64,000 bases of DNA from an uncultured Lachnospiraceae bacterium (GCA_934317845.1 CAKRES010000003.1:1-64000); one strand, 5' to 3'. Counted from the first letter of the stretch, positions 24,687 to 34,485 are shown. Numbers and translations are program-made. Notes: generated by a model from the letters alone, not told the origin.

Positions 24687-25328
24687 TTATAATTTGGAAT
24701 AACCAAAAGCATTGACGATCGCATCAAGCGGTTTGCCATCCTTACAGAAAGGACATTCGGTAGGACGGTAGGTCTGGTATCCCATCAGATCATCTACGTG
24801 GAAAATGGAATCCACTTCAATATGATCTACCTCGGTAGAGGCACTGAACAGTGCAGAAATGCCTTGTACGGTTCCACCGTAATACTGGATGCACTCTAAG
24901 CTCTTTTCAATCGTTTTACCTGTGGTTGCTGTTGCCAGCAGTAAAATAATATTCTTGCCCTTGATCATAGGCTGTAAATTGTCACGGAAGATCAATTGAC
25001 CGTTAGAATGTACCTCCGGTGTTACGACACTGATCGTGCGGTGAGTATTTAACATCATGATCCCCTGCTCACTTAACCGCTCTGCCAGTAAGGCACCGAT
25101 GACCTCGCAGCCGTCCATGCAGACGATCGTGTCAACAAGAGTGCTTGTGCTGTATTTTTGTGCAATGATCTTTGCAGCCAATGAAGCCTCACTTAAACGG
25201 CTTTTCATGGTAGTGATGTCAATGTAATAGTTGATGTGCGAGTGAGAGGTGGCAAAATGTCCTGGAATCACCTTTAAATGTAATGTAGAATTAGCCTTAG
25301 ATGGCACTTTGATTGCATTTGTTTCCAT
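24687..25328 (-). CDS. Orotate phosphoribosyltransferase-like protein with altered PRPP loop
   Basis: 213 residues with the type I phosphoribosyltransferase fold. The segment that normally reads VxDDxxTTGxS (PRPP binding) reads LLLATATTGKTI (about 129-140): the TTG is kept but the acidic pair is lost. IVCMDGCEVIGALLAERL fits the early substrate-binding strand and helix. CPFCKDGKP near the C-terminus is a CxxC not usual in orotate enzymes. No other pyrimidine gene is near. I infer a specialised or regulatory PRT, not PyrE. AAGGAGG precedes the ATG, and a promoter (TTGTAA, 17 bases, TAAAAT) lies in the upstream AT-rich gap. Confidence 0.7.
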   Translation of the reverse strand: METNAIKVPSKANSTLHLKVIPGHFATSHSHINYYIDITTMKSRLSEASLAAKIIAQKYSTSTLVDTIVCMDGCEVIGALLAERLSEQGIMMLNTHRTISVVTPEVHSNGQLIFRDNLQPMIKGKNIILLLATATTGKTIEKSLECIQYYGGTVQGISALFSASTEVDHIEVDSIFHVDDLMGYQTYRPTECPFCKDGKPLDAIVNAFGYSKL

Positions 25329-25485
25329 ATGTATAACCTCCTTGTGCGAAAATAGTTTTAGCTACTTTTTATTTTACCTTATTTTGCAGTCAATTACAAA
25401 TGGTATTTCAGGAAGATTGGGTGTAAAATTGGCATGGTAAAATAAATAAAAAATACCGGAATTAACATACCAAACAAAAATATAA

Positions 25486-25716
25486 TTGCGAAAAGGCGTG
25501 ACGCATATAAGATATACATCTAATAAAAATGATAAAATACAAAGAATAAATGATGAAAATTTGAGAACAAAATCTAAAAAAGGCTTCATGTTAGATGAAC
25601 AACAAAATGTAGAAAAGCGAAATAAAATAAAGCTAAATTCTCATTTGCGAGCGGAAATGGAAGGCAGGATAGAAGAAAAAACAAAAATTATATTAGATGG
25701 ATATCAAATGAAATAA
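25486..25716 (+). CDS. Doubtful small ORF in AT-rich island
   Basis: 76 codons from a TTG with no ribosome site, in DNA much richer in A than the neighbours. The product is lysine- and asparagine-rich with an amphipathic C-terminal helix (EMEGRIEEKTKIILDGYQ). It resembles nothing I recognise and could be a remnant of a transferred gene. The rest of the 25,329-26,038 gap holds a terminator at 25,821, a promoter at 25,922-25,965 and otherwise nothing clear. Confidence 0.25.
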   Translation: MRKGVTHIRYTSNKNDKIQRINDENLRTKSKKGFMLDEQQNVEKRNKIKLNSHLRAEMEGRIEEKTKIILDGYQMK

Positions 25717-25820
25717 CATAAAATTAGCAGTTTTTTATCACAAAAAGGAAAGAAAAATGTGAAAAAGAAAGAAAATGCAAGAAAAAAGGGATGTGTAAGA
25801 TTTTATCTTTGTCAAATGTT

Positions 25821-25852
25821 AAAAGGCTCCTTTTGACGAGGAGCCTTTTGCA
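25821..25852 (+). terminator. Orphan terminator
   Basis: AAAAGGCTCC (25821-25830) pairs exactly with GGAGCCTTTT (25840-25849), 9-base loop. The nearest upstream plus-strand ORF is the doubtful 76-codon one, so the transcript it ends is unknown. Confidence 0.8.
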
Positions 25853-25921
25853 ATATTTAAGGTATGCCTAACTGAGCAGTGTGAAAAAGAAACAAGCAAT
25901 GCAAGAAAGCTCCTGTTTTTT

Positions 25922-25965
25922 CAAAGGAGAAATCCTTTGTCATGGTGGGGGATCTGTGCTATAAT
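25922..25965 (+). promoter_or_regulatory. Promoter of the 26-34 kb operon with inverted repeat over the -35
   Basis: TTGTCA (25937-25942), 17 bases, TATAAT (25960-25965). CAAAGGA-GAAA-TCCTTTG (25922-25939), a perfect 7-4-7 inverted repeat, covers the start of the -35, so a repressor or activator could act here. No other promoter this good was seen before the five genes downstream. Confidence 0.72.
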
Positions 25966-26038
25966 GTAGGGTAAGTTATAATAGCGGAAAAGGAGCCTTA
26001 TTAAGGGTTCGGAAATAGATAAAAGGAGGATGAGCAAG

Positions 26039-27184
26039 ATGGCAGATTCGTTAGGTGGATTAGGCGGATTATCAGATGGCGAAGGCCTTGGAGGGCTTTC
26101 CGGAGATGCCAGTATGCGTGCCAGAGATGCTGCAAATATGGCAAATCAGGGTGAGATGTCCATGGGATTTTCGGATACTCCACAGAGCCTTAGTGATGTG
26201 GATACGCAGGGAATGGGCGAAGGCTTAAGTGCGATGCGGGAAGATCTTGGCGCAGAGGGTGGCATGCAGTTGAATGCTGGTCTTCAGGATGAGGTGCAGG
26301 AGGAAGAGATCCATGCCGCACTGGAGGATGAAGAAGAGGAAGCTCCGATCCGGGCAGGACGGGCAGAAGGAGATCCGGTACAGGCGGGATTCAGTGAGTC
26401 CTCTTACCAGGAGGAGAGCTATGGTTCGGACAACCGCAGCAGCTTTGATGACGGTGCCAATTTAGCACAGAATCCAAATCAAAGTATTGATGATATATTT
26501 ATTGGTGGAAGCTACAACCGTTCCGGAAGCACCGGCGGAACGTCGGGCAGTGGAGGCACGATGTATGATCCGAAGGCACACAAGCCGGATGTACATGTAT
26601 CTTTCGGAATTCCACCGATCATAAAAAAATTGTTTGTTTTTGTATGCGTGATTGCAGCAATCTTTGCCGGATTGAAATATGGTCTTCATGTGAATCTGGA
26701 AAACTACATACATCCGATCGATGTTCAGCAGTATGTCAATGCAGCACCGGATGAGCTTGCCGCAACACTCGGTGTGAAGTTTAAGAGTGAAGAACAGCGT
26801 TTTTCCAATGATGTGTATGATTACACCTATGACAAGCAGTGCTATGGTGGTCTTCAATTAGTAGACTGCAATGGCAAGCGTTTGTTTATTGAGGTGTCAG
26901 ATACCAGGATCGATTACAGCATTTTCGGGATCCGCCCTCAGGTCACCAAATTTGACAAGGCAGTGAATATGCTTACTGCCCTGGGGTATCAGGAACTTGA
27001 ATCCTATGAAAATACCGAAGAGCTTGGTGCGCAGGGAGAGGAACACTGCTTCTACAATGCCAATACAGGTGAAGGCGTGATCATAGGTAAGAAACAGCAG
27101 TATAAATCAGTAAAGTCAGTAAAGTATATTGAAAATTATAAAAAATTTGTAAAAACGCGTAAGGAATTGCGCAGGGAAGGCTAG
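26039..27184 (+). CDS. Single-span membrane protein with acidic Gly-rich N-terminus
   Basis: 381 residues. Residues 1-185 are low-complexity: Gly/Ser/Asp-rich (LGGLGGLSDGEGLGG), very acidic, likely disordered and cytoplasmic. One membrane span follows (about 195-215, KKLFVFVCVIAAIFAG) and then a ~165-residue folded domain outside. No family recognised. Start ATG 26039 has AGGAGG nine bases upstream; the ATG at 26030 abuts that site. First gene of the operon; the GT2 gene starts 15 bases after its stop, so a role in envelope glycosylation or its control is plausible (inference). Confidence 0.65.
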   Translation: MADSLGGLGGLSDGEGLGGLSGDASMRARDAANMANQGEMSMGFSDTPQSLSDVDTQGMGEGLSAMREDLGAEGGMQLNAGLQDEVQEEEIHAALEDEEEEAPIRAGRAEGDPVQAGFSESSYQEESYGSDNRSSFDDGANLAQNPNQSIDDIFIGGSYNRSGSTGGTSGSGGTMYDPKAHKPDVHVSFGIPPIIKKLFVFVCVIAAIFAGLKYGLHVNLENYIHPIDVQQYVNAAPDELAATLGVKFKSEEQRFSNDVYDYTYDKQCYGGLQLVDCNGKRLFIEVSDTRIDYSIFGIRPQVTKFDKAVNMLTALGYQELESYENTEELGAQGEEHCFYNANTGEGVIIGKKQQYKSVKSVKYIENYKKFVKTRKELRREG

Positions 27185-27198
27185 TTTGAGGTGTCAGT

Positions 27199-28146
27199 TT
27201 GAAACGATTGTCCATAGTGGTTTCCGTATACAATGAGGAAGCCGTATTAATGAAATTTCAGGAAACAATGATGACGATCATTGGCTCCCTGCCCTATGAT
27301 GTGGAATTGATCTACGTCAATGATGGAAGTCAGGATGCCAGTGAATCCATACTCAATACATTTGAAGCGCAGTATGAAAGTGTGAAAGTGATCCATTTTT
27401 CCAGAAATTTCGGACATGAGGCTGCCATGATCGCCGGGATCGATCATGCTTGCGGAGATTACATTGTCTGTATGGATGCCGATCTTCAGCATCCCCCACA
27501 GAGTCTTCCTTCCATTTGTGAAGCCTTTCAGGAGGGCAATCAGATCGTTTTGATGGTGCGCAGTGAGAACCGGGATGCCGGATTGTTTAAGAATGTTACA
27601 TCTTCTGCTTTCTATGGTTTGCTCAATTGGCTTGGTAATGATAAGTTTGTAAAAAATGTATCTGATTTCTTTGGAATGGATCGGATAGTGGCAGATATTT
27701 TCCGGAAAGAATACCGGGAAAAACGCCGTTATCTAAGAGGCTACATCCAGCATGTAGGATTTCGCAAAAAGGTCATTCCTTATGTAGCGGCACCACGTTA
27801 TGCCGGAGAGAGCAAATACAGTATCAAAAAACTGTTCAACGTTTTTGTGATCGCTATCGTGAATTTCTCAAAGAATCTTGTGCGTGCCGGTTTTTTGTTT
27901 GCGGTGATCGCATTTGCGCTTGCACTTGTATTTGCGGTCTATTCCATCTCTCTTTATACAAGAATCCATTGCTGGTCCGGAATCGGAGTGATGGCATGTG
28001 TCGTCAGCTTTTTCTTTGGACTGCAGTTTGTGCTGATGGGAATTATGGGAGAGTATATTGGAGCGATCTTAAGTGAGACGAATCGTCGTCCTATATATAT
28101 TGTAAAAGAAACACGTGGATATGAAGCGGGGGAGGATACCAGATAA
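27199..28146 (+). CDS. GT2 polyprenyl-phosphate glycosyltransferase (GtrB/CsbB-like)
   Basis: 315 residues. Family 2 glycosyltransferase of the dolichol-phosphate mannose synthase/GtrB type, which loads a sugar onto undecaprenyl phosphate on the inner face of the membrane. SVVSVYNEE opens the nucleotide-binding domain; DADLQHPP (about 93-100) holds the metal-binding DxD. ESKYSIKKL precedes two C-terminal membrane spans (about 230-285). TTG start behind GAGG. The next gene, starting one base after the stop, encodes the matching flippase and acceptor transferase fused in one protein. The sugar is not known. Confidence 0.9.
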   Translation: MKRLSIVVSVYNEEAVLMKFQETMMTIIGSLPYDVELIYVNDGSQDASESILNTFEAQYESVKVIHFSRNFGHEAAMIAGIDHACGDYIVCMDADLQHPPQSLPSICEAFQEGNQIVLMVRSENRDAGLFKNVTSSAFYGLLNWLGNDKFVKNVSDFFGMDRIVADIFRKEYREKRRYLRGYIQHVGFRKKVIPYVAAPRYAGESKYSIKKLFNVFVIAIVNFSKNLVRAGFLFAVIAFALALVFAVYSISLYTRIHCWSGIGVMACVVSFFFGLQFVLMGIMGEYIGAILSETNRRPIYIVKETRGYEAGEDTR

Positions 28147-28147
28147 C

Positions 28148-31100
28148 ATGAAGATAAAAGAACGTATAGCAGAGTTTCTCCGTTCGGGAGAGGCGTTTCG
28201 ATATGTGATCGCAGGTATAGGGACAACGTTGTGTAACCTTCTGGTGTTCTCACTGTTACGATATGGACTGCACGTTGGTTTGAACCGGAGCAATTTTATT
28301 GCTATACTCTGCTCTATTGTGTTTGCATTTTTTGCCAATAAATTTTATGCGTTCCGTTCCCTTGATACGACTCCGGTTGTGCTTGTGACGGAGTTTATCA
28401 AGTTTTTAGGGGGCAGACTGATCACGCTGGTGATCGAGATGTCCGGTGTTTATGTCTTGGCAGTCTGGCTTCATCTTCCGGAGATGTTTTCCAAGATCAT
28501 GACGCAGTTTATTGTGGTTGTGGCAAATTATGTGATCAGCAAGATATTTGTATTTCAGCGTGGAAAAGGACAGACGATCCTGGATTGGGTGAAAGAACGT
28601 TATGTATACGTGATCGCTTTTGTATTTCCGGTGTTGTTGTTTCTTCTTGTCTGCTTAAAATTTCAAGTGACACCATTTGGTGGAAAAACGTTAATGATCA
28701 TTGACAGTCTGCATCAGTATATTCCATTTTTTTCAGATTATTATGATAAACTGACGAAGACAGGAGAATTTCTGTATTCGTGGAACGGAGCAGGTGGTTA
28801 TAACTTTTTAACGTTGTGGGCGTACTATCTGTCCAGTCCGTTCAATCTTCTGATCATGCTGTTTGACAAAGCACATATCAATACGGCGATGACATTGATC
28901 ATCGGGTTAAAGATCTGTCTGAGCAGTGTGACAATGACTTATTTTCTGGTGCAGCGTTCCAAGCGCAGAGATATTACTGCAGTGATGTTTGGTGTCTGCT
29001 ATGCGTTCAGCAATTATGTGATCGGATACTACTGGAACATTATGTGGCTGGATGTACTGCTGCTTGCTCCTCTGGTTGTGCTGGGACTGGAGCGGTTGAT
29101 CGATAAAAAGGATATCCGCCTTTATGTGGTAACATTATTTGCCGCTCTGTTTTGTAATTTTTATATTGGATTTATGCTCTGCATTTTCCTGGTGCTCTGG
29201 TTTTTGATTTATCCGCATCAGGGCGTCAAGGCATTTTTCTTATCCGGCATCCGGTTTGCGCTGTCATCTGTTTTGGCTGCCGGTATGGCTGCCTTTGTTC
29301 TGATCCCGACCTATTATGGTATCATGCTGACCGGACCGGCGGATTCTGAGTTTCCGGTTTCGTCATGGTATGGCAACGTAGTAGATATCTTAAAGAAGTT
29401 CTGTCTATATTGTGGCTCGATCACAAATCAGGCAGATGATGGCGGAGTGAATCTTTACTGTGGAATGTTACCGATCTTTTTGGTGGTGATGTATCTGACG
29501 GTGAAGGAGATTTCACTGATCGAGAAGATCAAACGGTTTTTGTTGCTGGCATTTTTGGTCGTATCCTTTGATAATACAGTACTCAACTATATCTGGCATG
29601 GATTCCATGATCAGTTTGGTATTCCAAACCGTTTCAGTTTTCTGATGATCTTTGTGCTGCTGCTGACGGCACATGAAACGATCGGTTATATGAAGGATAC
29701 TTCTTTCTGGAAATTCCTGCTTCCACTTGCACTGCTGGCAGGAGTGGTACTATACAATAATGAGGTGACGCCTCTGTTTGAGGATCAGAAGGTGATCCGT
29801 TATACGATGATCGCCGTGATCGCTTATTTTATGGCATTTATGCTTCAGATGATGCTGGAATGGAAGAATCAGACACTTTATCTGGTGCTTCTGGTTCTGG
29901 TATTTGCAGAGGTTTCCTTAAATGCGTTCCACAGTTTTGAGGGCAATGGCCAGGTGTTAATGTCTGCATATTTTGAGGATTCGGAAACGATGCGAAAGGC
30001 AAAGGCATCGGTGCATGACGATTCGCTTTACCGCGAGGAGCTCAGTAAGAATAATCTGGTAGACGAGAATTTCTGGCTCAATCTGCGTGGAGTGGGTATT
30101 TTCGGCTCCACAGCAAATGGAGACGCGGTCACATTGCTTGGTAAAATGGGATTTTATACAGCAGCCAATGAGCATCTTTATAATGGTGCAACACCGCTTA
30201 CCGATTCTCTTTTGGGGGTAAAATACCTCTACAAACGACAGGGAGACTATTTCGATCATGGCTTTGATCTTTATAAAACGGTAGATGGGGTAGAGGTGCT
30301 CAAAAATCCGTATGCCCTTTCCTTTGGGTATATGGTAAAAGATTCTGTGTATGACTGGGACTATGAGCAGTATCAGCCGGCAGATGTGTTAAATGATTTT
30401 GTGCATGTGGCAACCGGAGTGGAAGGAACATTGTTTACTGAAATGGAGGATCATTTTGGATGTAGCGGTGTCAACTGCGATGTGAACAGCAATGGCACAG
30501 GGGATGGCACGTATGCATATGCGAGAAATGCAGAAGGAGATCTCACGGTAACACTTACGATCACTGCACCGGACGACCGTCCGATCTATATTCGTGCAAC
30601 GGGAACAAATCTGTCCGGTATTGTGACAGCGGTCAATGGAGTGGAGACTTCAAATGGACGTTATTTCTTCCAGCTTCTTCCGGTAGGAGAGACAAAGGCA
30701 GGGGATCAGATCACAGTGACATACCAGTTTAATGGAAGTCAGGATGATAACCAGACGGTAAATTTAAAAGCATATTCGTATGATGAGTCAGTATTTGAAG
30801 AGACCTATGCAGCTCTGTCTAAAAATGAGTATCAGATTTCAGATTATACAAGTCATTCAATGCGCGGCACGATCCATGCGGATGAAGATGGAATGATGAT
30901 GACATCGATCATCAACGAGCCGGGCTGGAAGGTATATGTAGATGGTGAGGAAGAGGAGATGGAAGAGATCGGCGACTGTTTTGCAGCAGTATGGCTGTCG
31001 AAGGGTGACCATCAGGTGGAATTCCGGTTTGTGCCTCAGACACTTCCGATCGCAGCGTTGATCTCACTTGTTTCATTTCTTCTTTTTCTTGGATATATGG

Positions 31101-31165
31101 AATGTCAAAAACATGGGGTATTTCAAAAAAAAGCTGAGATGATGGAACAGCAGGATAATATTTAG
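28148..31165 (+). CDS. GtrA-YfhO fusion membrane glycosyltransferase
   Basis: About 1,005 residues. The first ~135 form a GtrA/GtcA-like four-span domain (RYVIAGIGTTLCNLLVFSLL, then FFANKFYAFRS and NYVISKIFVFQR), thought to flip polyprenyl-phosphate sugars. The rest is a YfhO-type GT-C protein: about twelve spans, an acidic loop early in the domain, and a large outside beta-rich domain (about 620-960) before a last span. In Bacillus and Listeria, CsbB/GtcA/YfhO are separate and glycosylate teichoic acids; here two are fused next to the third. Start ATG 28148 is preferred; a GTG at 28115 within the previous gene is possible. Confidence 0.88.
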   Translation: MKIKERIAEFLRSGEAFRYVIAGIGTTLCNLLVFSLLRYGLHVGLNRSNFIAILCSIVFAFFANKFYAFRSLDTTPVVLVTEFIKFLGGRLITLVIEMSGVYVLAVWLHLPEMFSKIMTQFIVVVANYVISKIFVFQRGKGQTILDWVKERYVYVIAFVFPVLLFLLVCLKFQVTPFGGKTLMIIDSLHQYIPFFSDYYDKLTKTGEFLYSWNGAGGYNFLTLWAYYLSSPFNLLIMLFDKAHINTAMTLIIGLKICLSSVTMTYFLVQRSKRRDITAVMFGVCYAFSNYVIGYYWNIMWLDVLLLAPLVVLGLERLIDKKDIRLYVVTLFAALFCNFYIGFMLCIFLVLWFLIYPHQGVKAFFLSGIRFALSSVLAAGMAAFVLIPTYYGIMLTGPADSEFPVSSWYGNVVDILKKFCLYCGSITNQADDGGVNLYCGMLPIFLVVMYLTVKEISLIEKIKRFLLLAFLVVSFDNTVLNYIWHGFHDQFGIPNRFSFLMIFVLLLTAHETIGYMKDTSFWKFLLPLALLAGVVLYNNEVTPLFEDQKVIRYTMIAVIAYFMAFMLQMMLEWKNQTLYLVLLVLVFAEVSLNAFHSFEGNGQVLMSAYFEDSETMRKAKASVHDDSLYREELSKNNLVDENFWLNLRGVGIFGSTANGDAVTLLGKMGFYTAANEHLYNGATPLTDSLLGVKYLYKRQGDYFDHGFDLYKTVDGVEVLKNPYALSFGYMVKDSVYDWDYEQYQPADVLNDFVHVATGVEGTLFTEMEDHFGCSGVNCDVNSNGTGDGTYAYARNAEGDLTVTLTITAPDDRPIYIRATGTNLSGIVTAVNGVETSNGRYFFQLLPVGETKAGDQITVTYQFNGSQDDNQTVNLKAYSYDESVFEETYAALSKNEYQISDYTSHSMRGTIHADEDGMMMTSIINEPGWKVYVDGEEEEMEEIGDCFAAVWLSKGDHQVEFRFVPQTLPIAALISLVSFLLFLGYMECQKHGVFQKKAEMMEQQDNI

Positions 31166-31222
31166 AACGGAAGGTTCTGTTATATTATAAACAGCTTTAC
31201 GAATTAGCAAGGAGGTAGTTTC

Positions 31223-32980
31223 ATGAAGACAAAAGACGTAAGTAAGAGTTATGGTCAGGTCATTTTCACGTCGATCCTGGCAGCCATTACTGCGATCGCA
31301 GCCGCTTTGGTAGCATTTTTACTGGGTGCGGGATTTGCATGGCTTACAGGAATTCTGGCAGCGGCAGCAGCAGTAGCGGCCCTATGGGCTTTGCTTGGCG
31401 TTTATGACACAAAGCGTTCTGCTAAGATGCTGGAAGAGGAATGTCGCCGGTATCAGAGGGTATTTTCGGACTGCCCAATGGGAATGGCACAGGCCGTACG
31501 TGTCACCGGAGCGGAGTATCGCCTGATCGAGACAAATGCAAAGTTCCGCCAGTATTTTGGAATTATTCCGAGAGATTATGAAGGGGTGAGCTTATCCAAC
31601 AGCTCCAACGAGATGCTGCGCCTGATGAATGCATGGATCGATGCGTTCAACACCAACATGGCAAATGACGGAAGCCAGGTGCAGACCTTTGAGATCACGC
31701 TGGAGAATATCGACAAAACATTTAATACCACTATTTTCGTAGATGAACAAAATCACATCAATTTAGTAGTGCTGGATGTAACAGAGCAAAAAGAGGCAGA
31801 AGCAAAGCTTAGCAAGGCGATCGAGGAAACAAATGCTGCCTATAAGACACAGGGTGAATTTTTAGCAAATATGAGTCACGAGATCCGTACTCCAATCAAT
31901 GGTATTTTAGGTATGCTGCAGCTTACCCTGATCTCGGATGATCTGACGACAGAGAACCGTGACAATCTGGAAACCGCTAAAAATTGCGCGGATACGCTGC
32001 TGCGCCTGATCAATGATATTTTAGATTACACGAAACTGGAAGCAGGCAAATATAAGATCCGTTATACCGAGATGGATATCAAGGAAGTGATTGAAAATAC
32101 GGTAAATCTGCAGCGTCCGATCGCAGATAATAAGAATCTGTTATTAGATTGTCAGATTGGAGCCAATGCGCCTAAGACGCTGATCGGTGATCCGCAGCGT
32201 GTCGAGCAGGTGTTAAACTGTATTTTGTCGAATGCGATCAAGTTTACGACCAATGGTGGTGTCCGGGTGAAGGTTGCATTTATCGAGGAAACACCAACAC
32301 AGGTACGTGTGCGTATTGCAGTCGCAGATTCCGGTATCGGTATTTCCGATCAGGATAAAGAGAAGCTGTTTAAACGGTTCAGTCAGGTAGATTCTTCCAA
32401 CACAAGAAAGTTTGGCGGAACCGGACTCGGTCTGGTCATTACGAAGCAGATCGTCGAGTTAATGAATGGTACGATCCAGGTGCAGTCCAAGGAGGGCATC
32501 GGAAGTACCTTTATTATAGAGTTACCAATGGAAGTGGTTGTAAAAGAGGAGGTTGCGGAAGAAATGACAGATGCATCAATTTTTTCAATGGAAAGCAGTT
32601 CAAGAGTCCATGTATTAGTAGCAGAGGATGAGCCGGTAAATCAGCAGGTGATTGGAAAGCTGCTTGGCATGGCTGGTTATTCTTATGATATTGCCGGAAA
32701 TGGTCAGGCTGCAGTAGATCTGTTTAAAGAGCGTCATTACGATGTCGGATTATTCGATGTTCAGATGCCGGTAATGGATGGGTTAGAGGCAACAAAGCTG
32801 ATCCGTGAGATTGAAGTACAACGTGGCACCGGAGAGCATTTGCCAATTATCGCAGTAACGGCACGCGCCATGTTTGGAGAGAAAGAAAAGATCTTAGAAG
32901 CAAAACTGGATGATTATGTGGCAAAGCCATATGTATTAGAAGATATTGTGGCAGCCATTAACAAATACACTGGAAAATAG
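31223..32980 (+). CDS. Hybrid sensor histidine kinase with receiver domain
   Basis: 585 residues. Two N-terminal spans (about 14-60) with hardly any outside loop, a PAS-like region (about 75-190), HisKA with the phosphorylated His219 in FLANMSHEIRTP, an HATPase domain with DSGIGI and GGTGLGL boxes, and a C-terminal receiver with Asp512 (LFDVQMPVMDG) and the lysine of AKPY. There is no separate regulator or output domain nearby, so the phosphate must go to another protein. AAGGAGG before the ATG. It follows the GtrA-YfhO gene by 57 bases and precedes the methyltransferase gene by 8, which suggests it senses or controls the envelope in the same operon. Confidence 0.93.
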   Translation: MKTKDVSKSYGQVIFTSILAAITAIAAALVAFLLGAGFAWLTGILAAAAAVAALWALLGVYDTKRSAKMLEEECRRYQRVFSDCPMGMAQAVRVTGAEYRLIETNAKFRQYFGIIPRDYEGVSLSNSSNEMLRLMNAWIDAFNTNMANDGSQVQTFEITLENIDKTFNTTIFVDEQNHINLVVLDVTEQKEAEAKLSKAIEETNAAYKTQGEFLANMSHEIRTPINGILGMLQLTLISDDLTTENRDNLETAKNCADTLLRLINDILDYTKLEAGKYKIRYTEMDIKEVIENTVNLQRPIADNKNLLLDCQIGANAPKTLIGDPQRVEQVLNCILSNAIKFTTNGGVRVKVAFIEETPTQVRVRIAVADSGIGISDQDKEKLFKRFSQVDSSNTRKFGGTGLGLVITKQIVELMNGTIQVQSKEGIGSTFIIELPMEVVVKEEVAEEMTDASIFSMESSSRVHVLVAEDEPVNQQVIGKLLGMAGYSYDIAGNGQAAVDLFKERHYDVGLFDVQMPVMDGLEATKLIREIEVQRGTGEHLPIIAVTARAMFGEKEKILEAKLDDYVAKPYVLEDIVAAINKYTGK

Positions 32981-32988
32981 GAAGAAAC

Positions 32989-34485
32989 ATGAGAACGTTA
33001 GTGGAAGAAATCCGTAAAGGAAATCAGGTAAGACAACAGTTTATTGCACTAAAAGAATCACTGAAAGAGGCGTCTGACAAGGACGCCTTTTTGGGGATCA
33101 TCCATTATGATATGGACTTTTTCCGAACCTATTTAAACTCAGAAGATCCAAAGGTACGGAAAAATGTCATCCAGATCATCGGCATATTAGAGCTCTCCCA
33201 GTTGACAGACGATCTGATCGGGGCATATCTTGAAGAACAGACGCAGTTTTTGAAGGCAGAATATGTGAAAGTGCTTGGTCAATTTGATGTGACACCATAT
33301 AAGAAACTATTAAGAGAACGTTACGAGCAGTTAATGGAAACTCCTGTTGCTGAAAGTTCTAAAAAGCACGTGAGTGCAGAGCTTCGGGAGCTGCGTGCAT
33401 TGATCAGTAAGCTTGGAGAGATGAAAAAGCATCAATTTATCGGGGGCGATACCCGGTCAGTGATGATCTTTACTACGCTTTCCGGAAAAGAACGCTACTT
33501 AAAACGTGTGATCGATGAGGCGATCGGAGAAGGAAAAACGACACTGGTAAAAGGTGGCGTCAAGGTGATCAGCAGTGATTATGAAACGCTTTCTAAAATA
33601 CGCTGTTATCAGGAAATCCTCTTTGTGATCCCGAAGGTGGGATTGCTGAAAGGTTCGGCGGCACAAATGGCACAGCAGTTAAAAAATGCAGGCCTGATGG
33701 ACTATATCCGGGAACGTGTCAGCGGCAGCAGTGCCATTCCATACCGGATGGAGCTCAGGGGCTTTTTGGAAGAAAAGGAAGCACAGCATTTCAGAAAACA
33801 GATGAGTCAGGAACTGGAGCATATGACAGAGTATGCGCTCATCAATGATCCGGCGCAATACGAGTTGGAATTCCGTTTTCATAAGAGCCGGAAGGAAGAC
33901 GGTTGTCATGTCTATCTGAAATTCAGCTTGTTAAAGGATGAACGGTTTGCTTACCGAACTCACGCACTTTCGTCTTCCATGCAGCCTTATGTGGCGGCTA
34001 TGATGGCAGAGATCACAAAGGATTATGTGGAAGACTGGGGACAGATGTTAGATCCGTTCTGTGGTGTAGGAACGCTTTTGACCGAGTGTAACTATAACCG
34101 TCATGCACATAGTATTTATGGTGTCGATCTGTTTAAGGATGCGGTTACGATCGCTATACAGTCTGCAAAACAGACTCATATGGACATTCATTATGTGCAT
34201 AAGGATATGGCGGATTTTTCCCATGACTATCTGTTTGATCTGGTGATCACGGATCTGCCATGCGTTTCTCCGAAAATGGATAAAAGCCGGATCCATGCGA
34301 TCTATACAACATTTTTAGACAAATGTGATGAGTGGTTAAAGGAGAGCGGTATCATTTCCGTGTATACAAAAAGCCCGGCAATACTTGAAGAAGTGATTGC
34401 CGGACAACATAAGTTTCGTTTGATCACACACACGCAAATGTATAAGAATCAAAAGGCGTGTCTTTATCTGTTAAAAAGAGTGTAG
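32989..34485 (+). CDS. UPF0020-like RNA methyltransferase with helical N-terminus
   Basis: 498 residues. The C-terminal class I SAM methyltransferase domain has DPFCGVGTLLTE (motif I, about 358-369) and TDLPCVSP (motif IV, in place of NPPY), as in the UPF0020/Trm11/RlmKL group that methylates guanine or adenine bases in RNA. The first ~130 residues are helical repeats like HEAT. The middle (about 155-300) may act as a THUMP-like RNA-binding part. Last gene of the apparent operon, eight bases after the kinase. The substrate is unknown; DNA is less likely. Confidence 0.75.
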   Translation: MRTLVEEIRKGNQVRQQFIALKESLKEASDKDAFLGIIHYDMDFFRTYLNSEDPKVRKNVIQIIGILELSQLTDDLIGAYLEEQTQFLKAEYVKVLGQFDVTPYKKLLRERYEQLMETPVAESSKKHVSAELRELRALISKLGEMKKHQFIGGDTRSVMIFTTLSGKERYLKRVIDEAIGEGKTTLVKGGVKVISSDYETLSKIRCYQEILFVIPKVGLLKGSAAQMAQQLKNAGLMDYIRERVSGSSAIPYRMELRGFLEEKEAQHFRKQMSQELEHMTEYALINDPAQYELEFRFHKSRKEDGCHVYLKFSLLKDERFAYRTHALSSSMQPYVAAMMAEITKDYVEDWGQMLDPFCGVGTLLTECNYNRHAHSIYGVDLFKDAVTIAIQSAKQTHMDIHYVHKDMADFSHDYLFDLVITDLPCVSPKMDKSRIHAIYTTFLDKCDEWLKESGIISVYTKSPAILEEVIAGQHKFRLITHTQMYKNQKACLYLLKRV

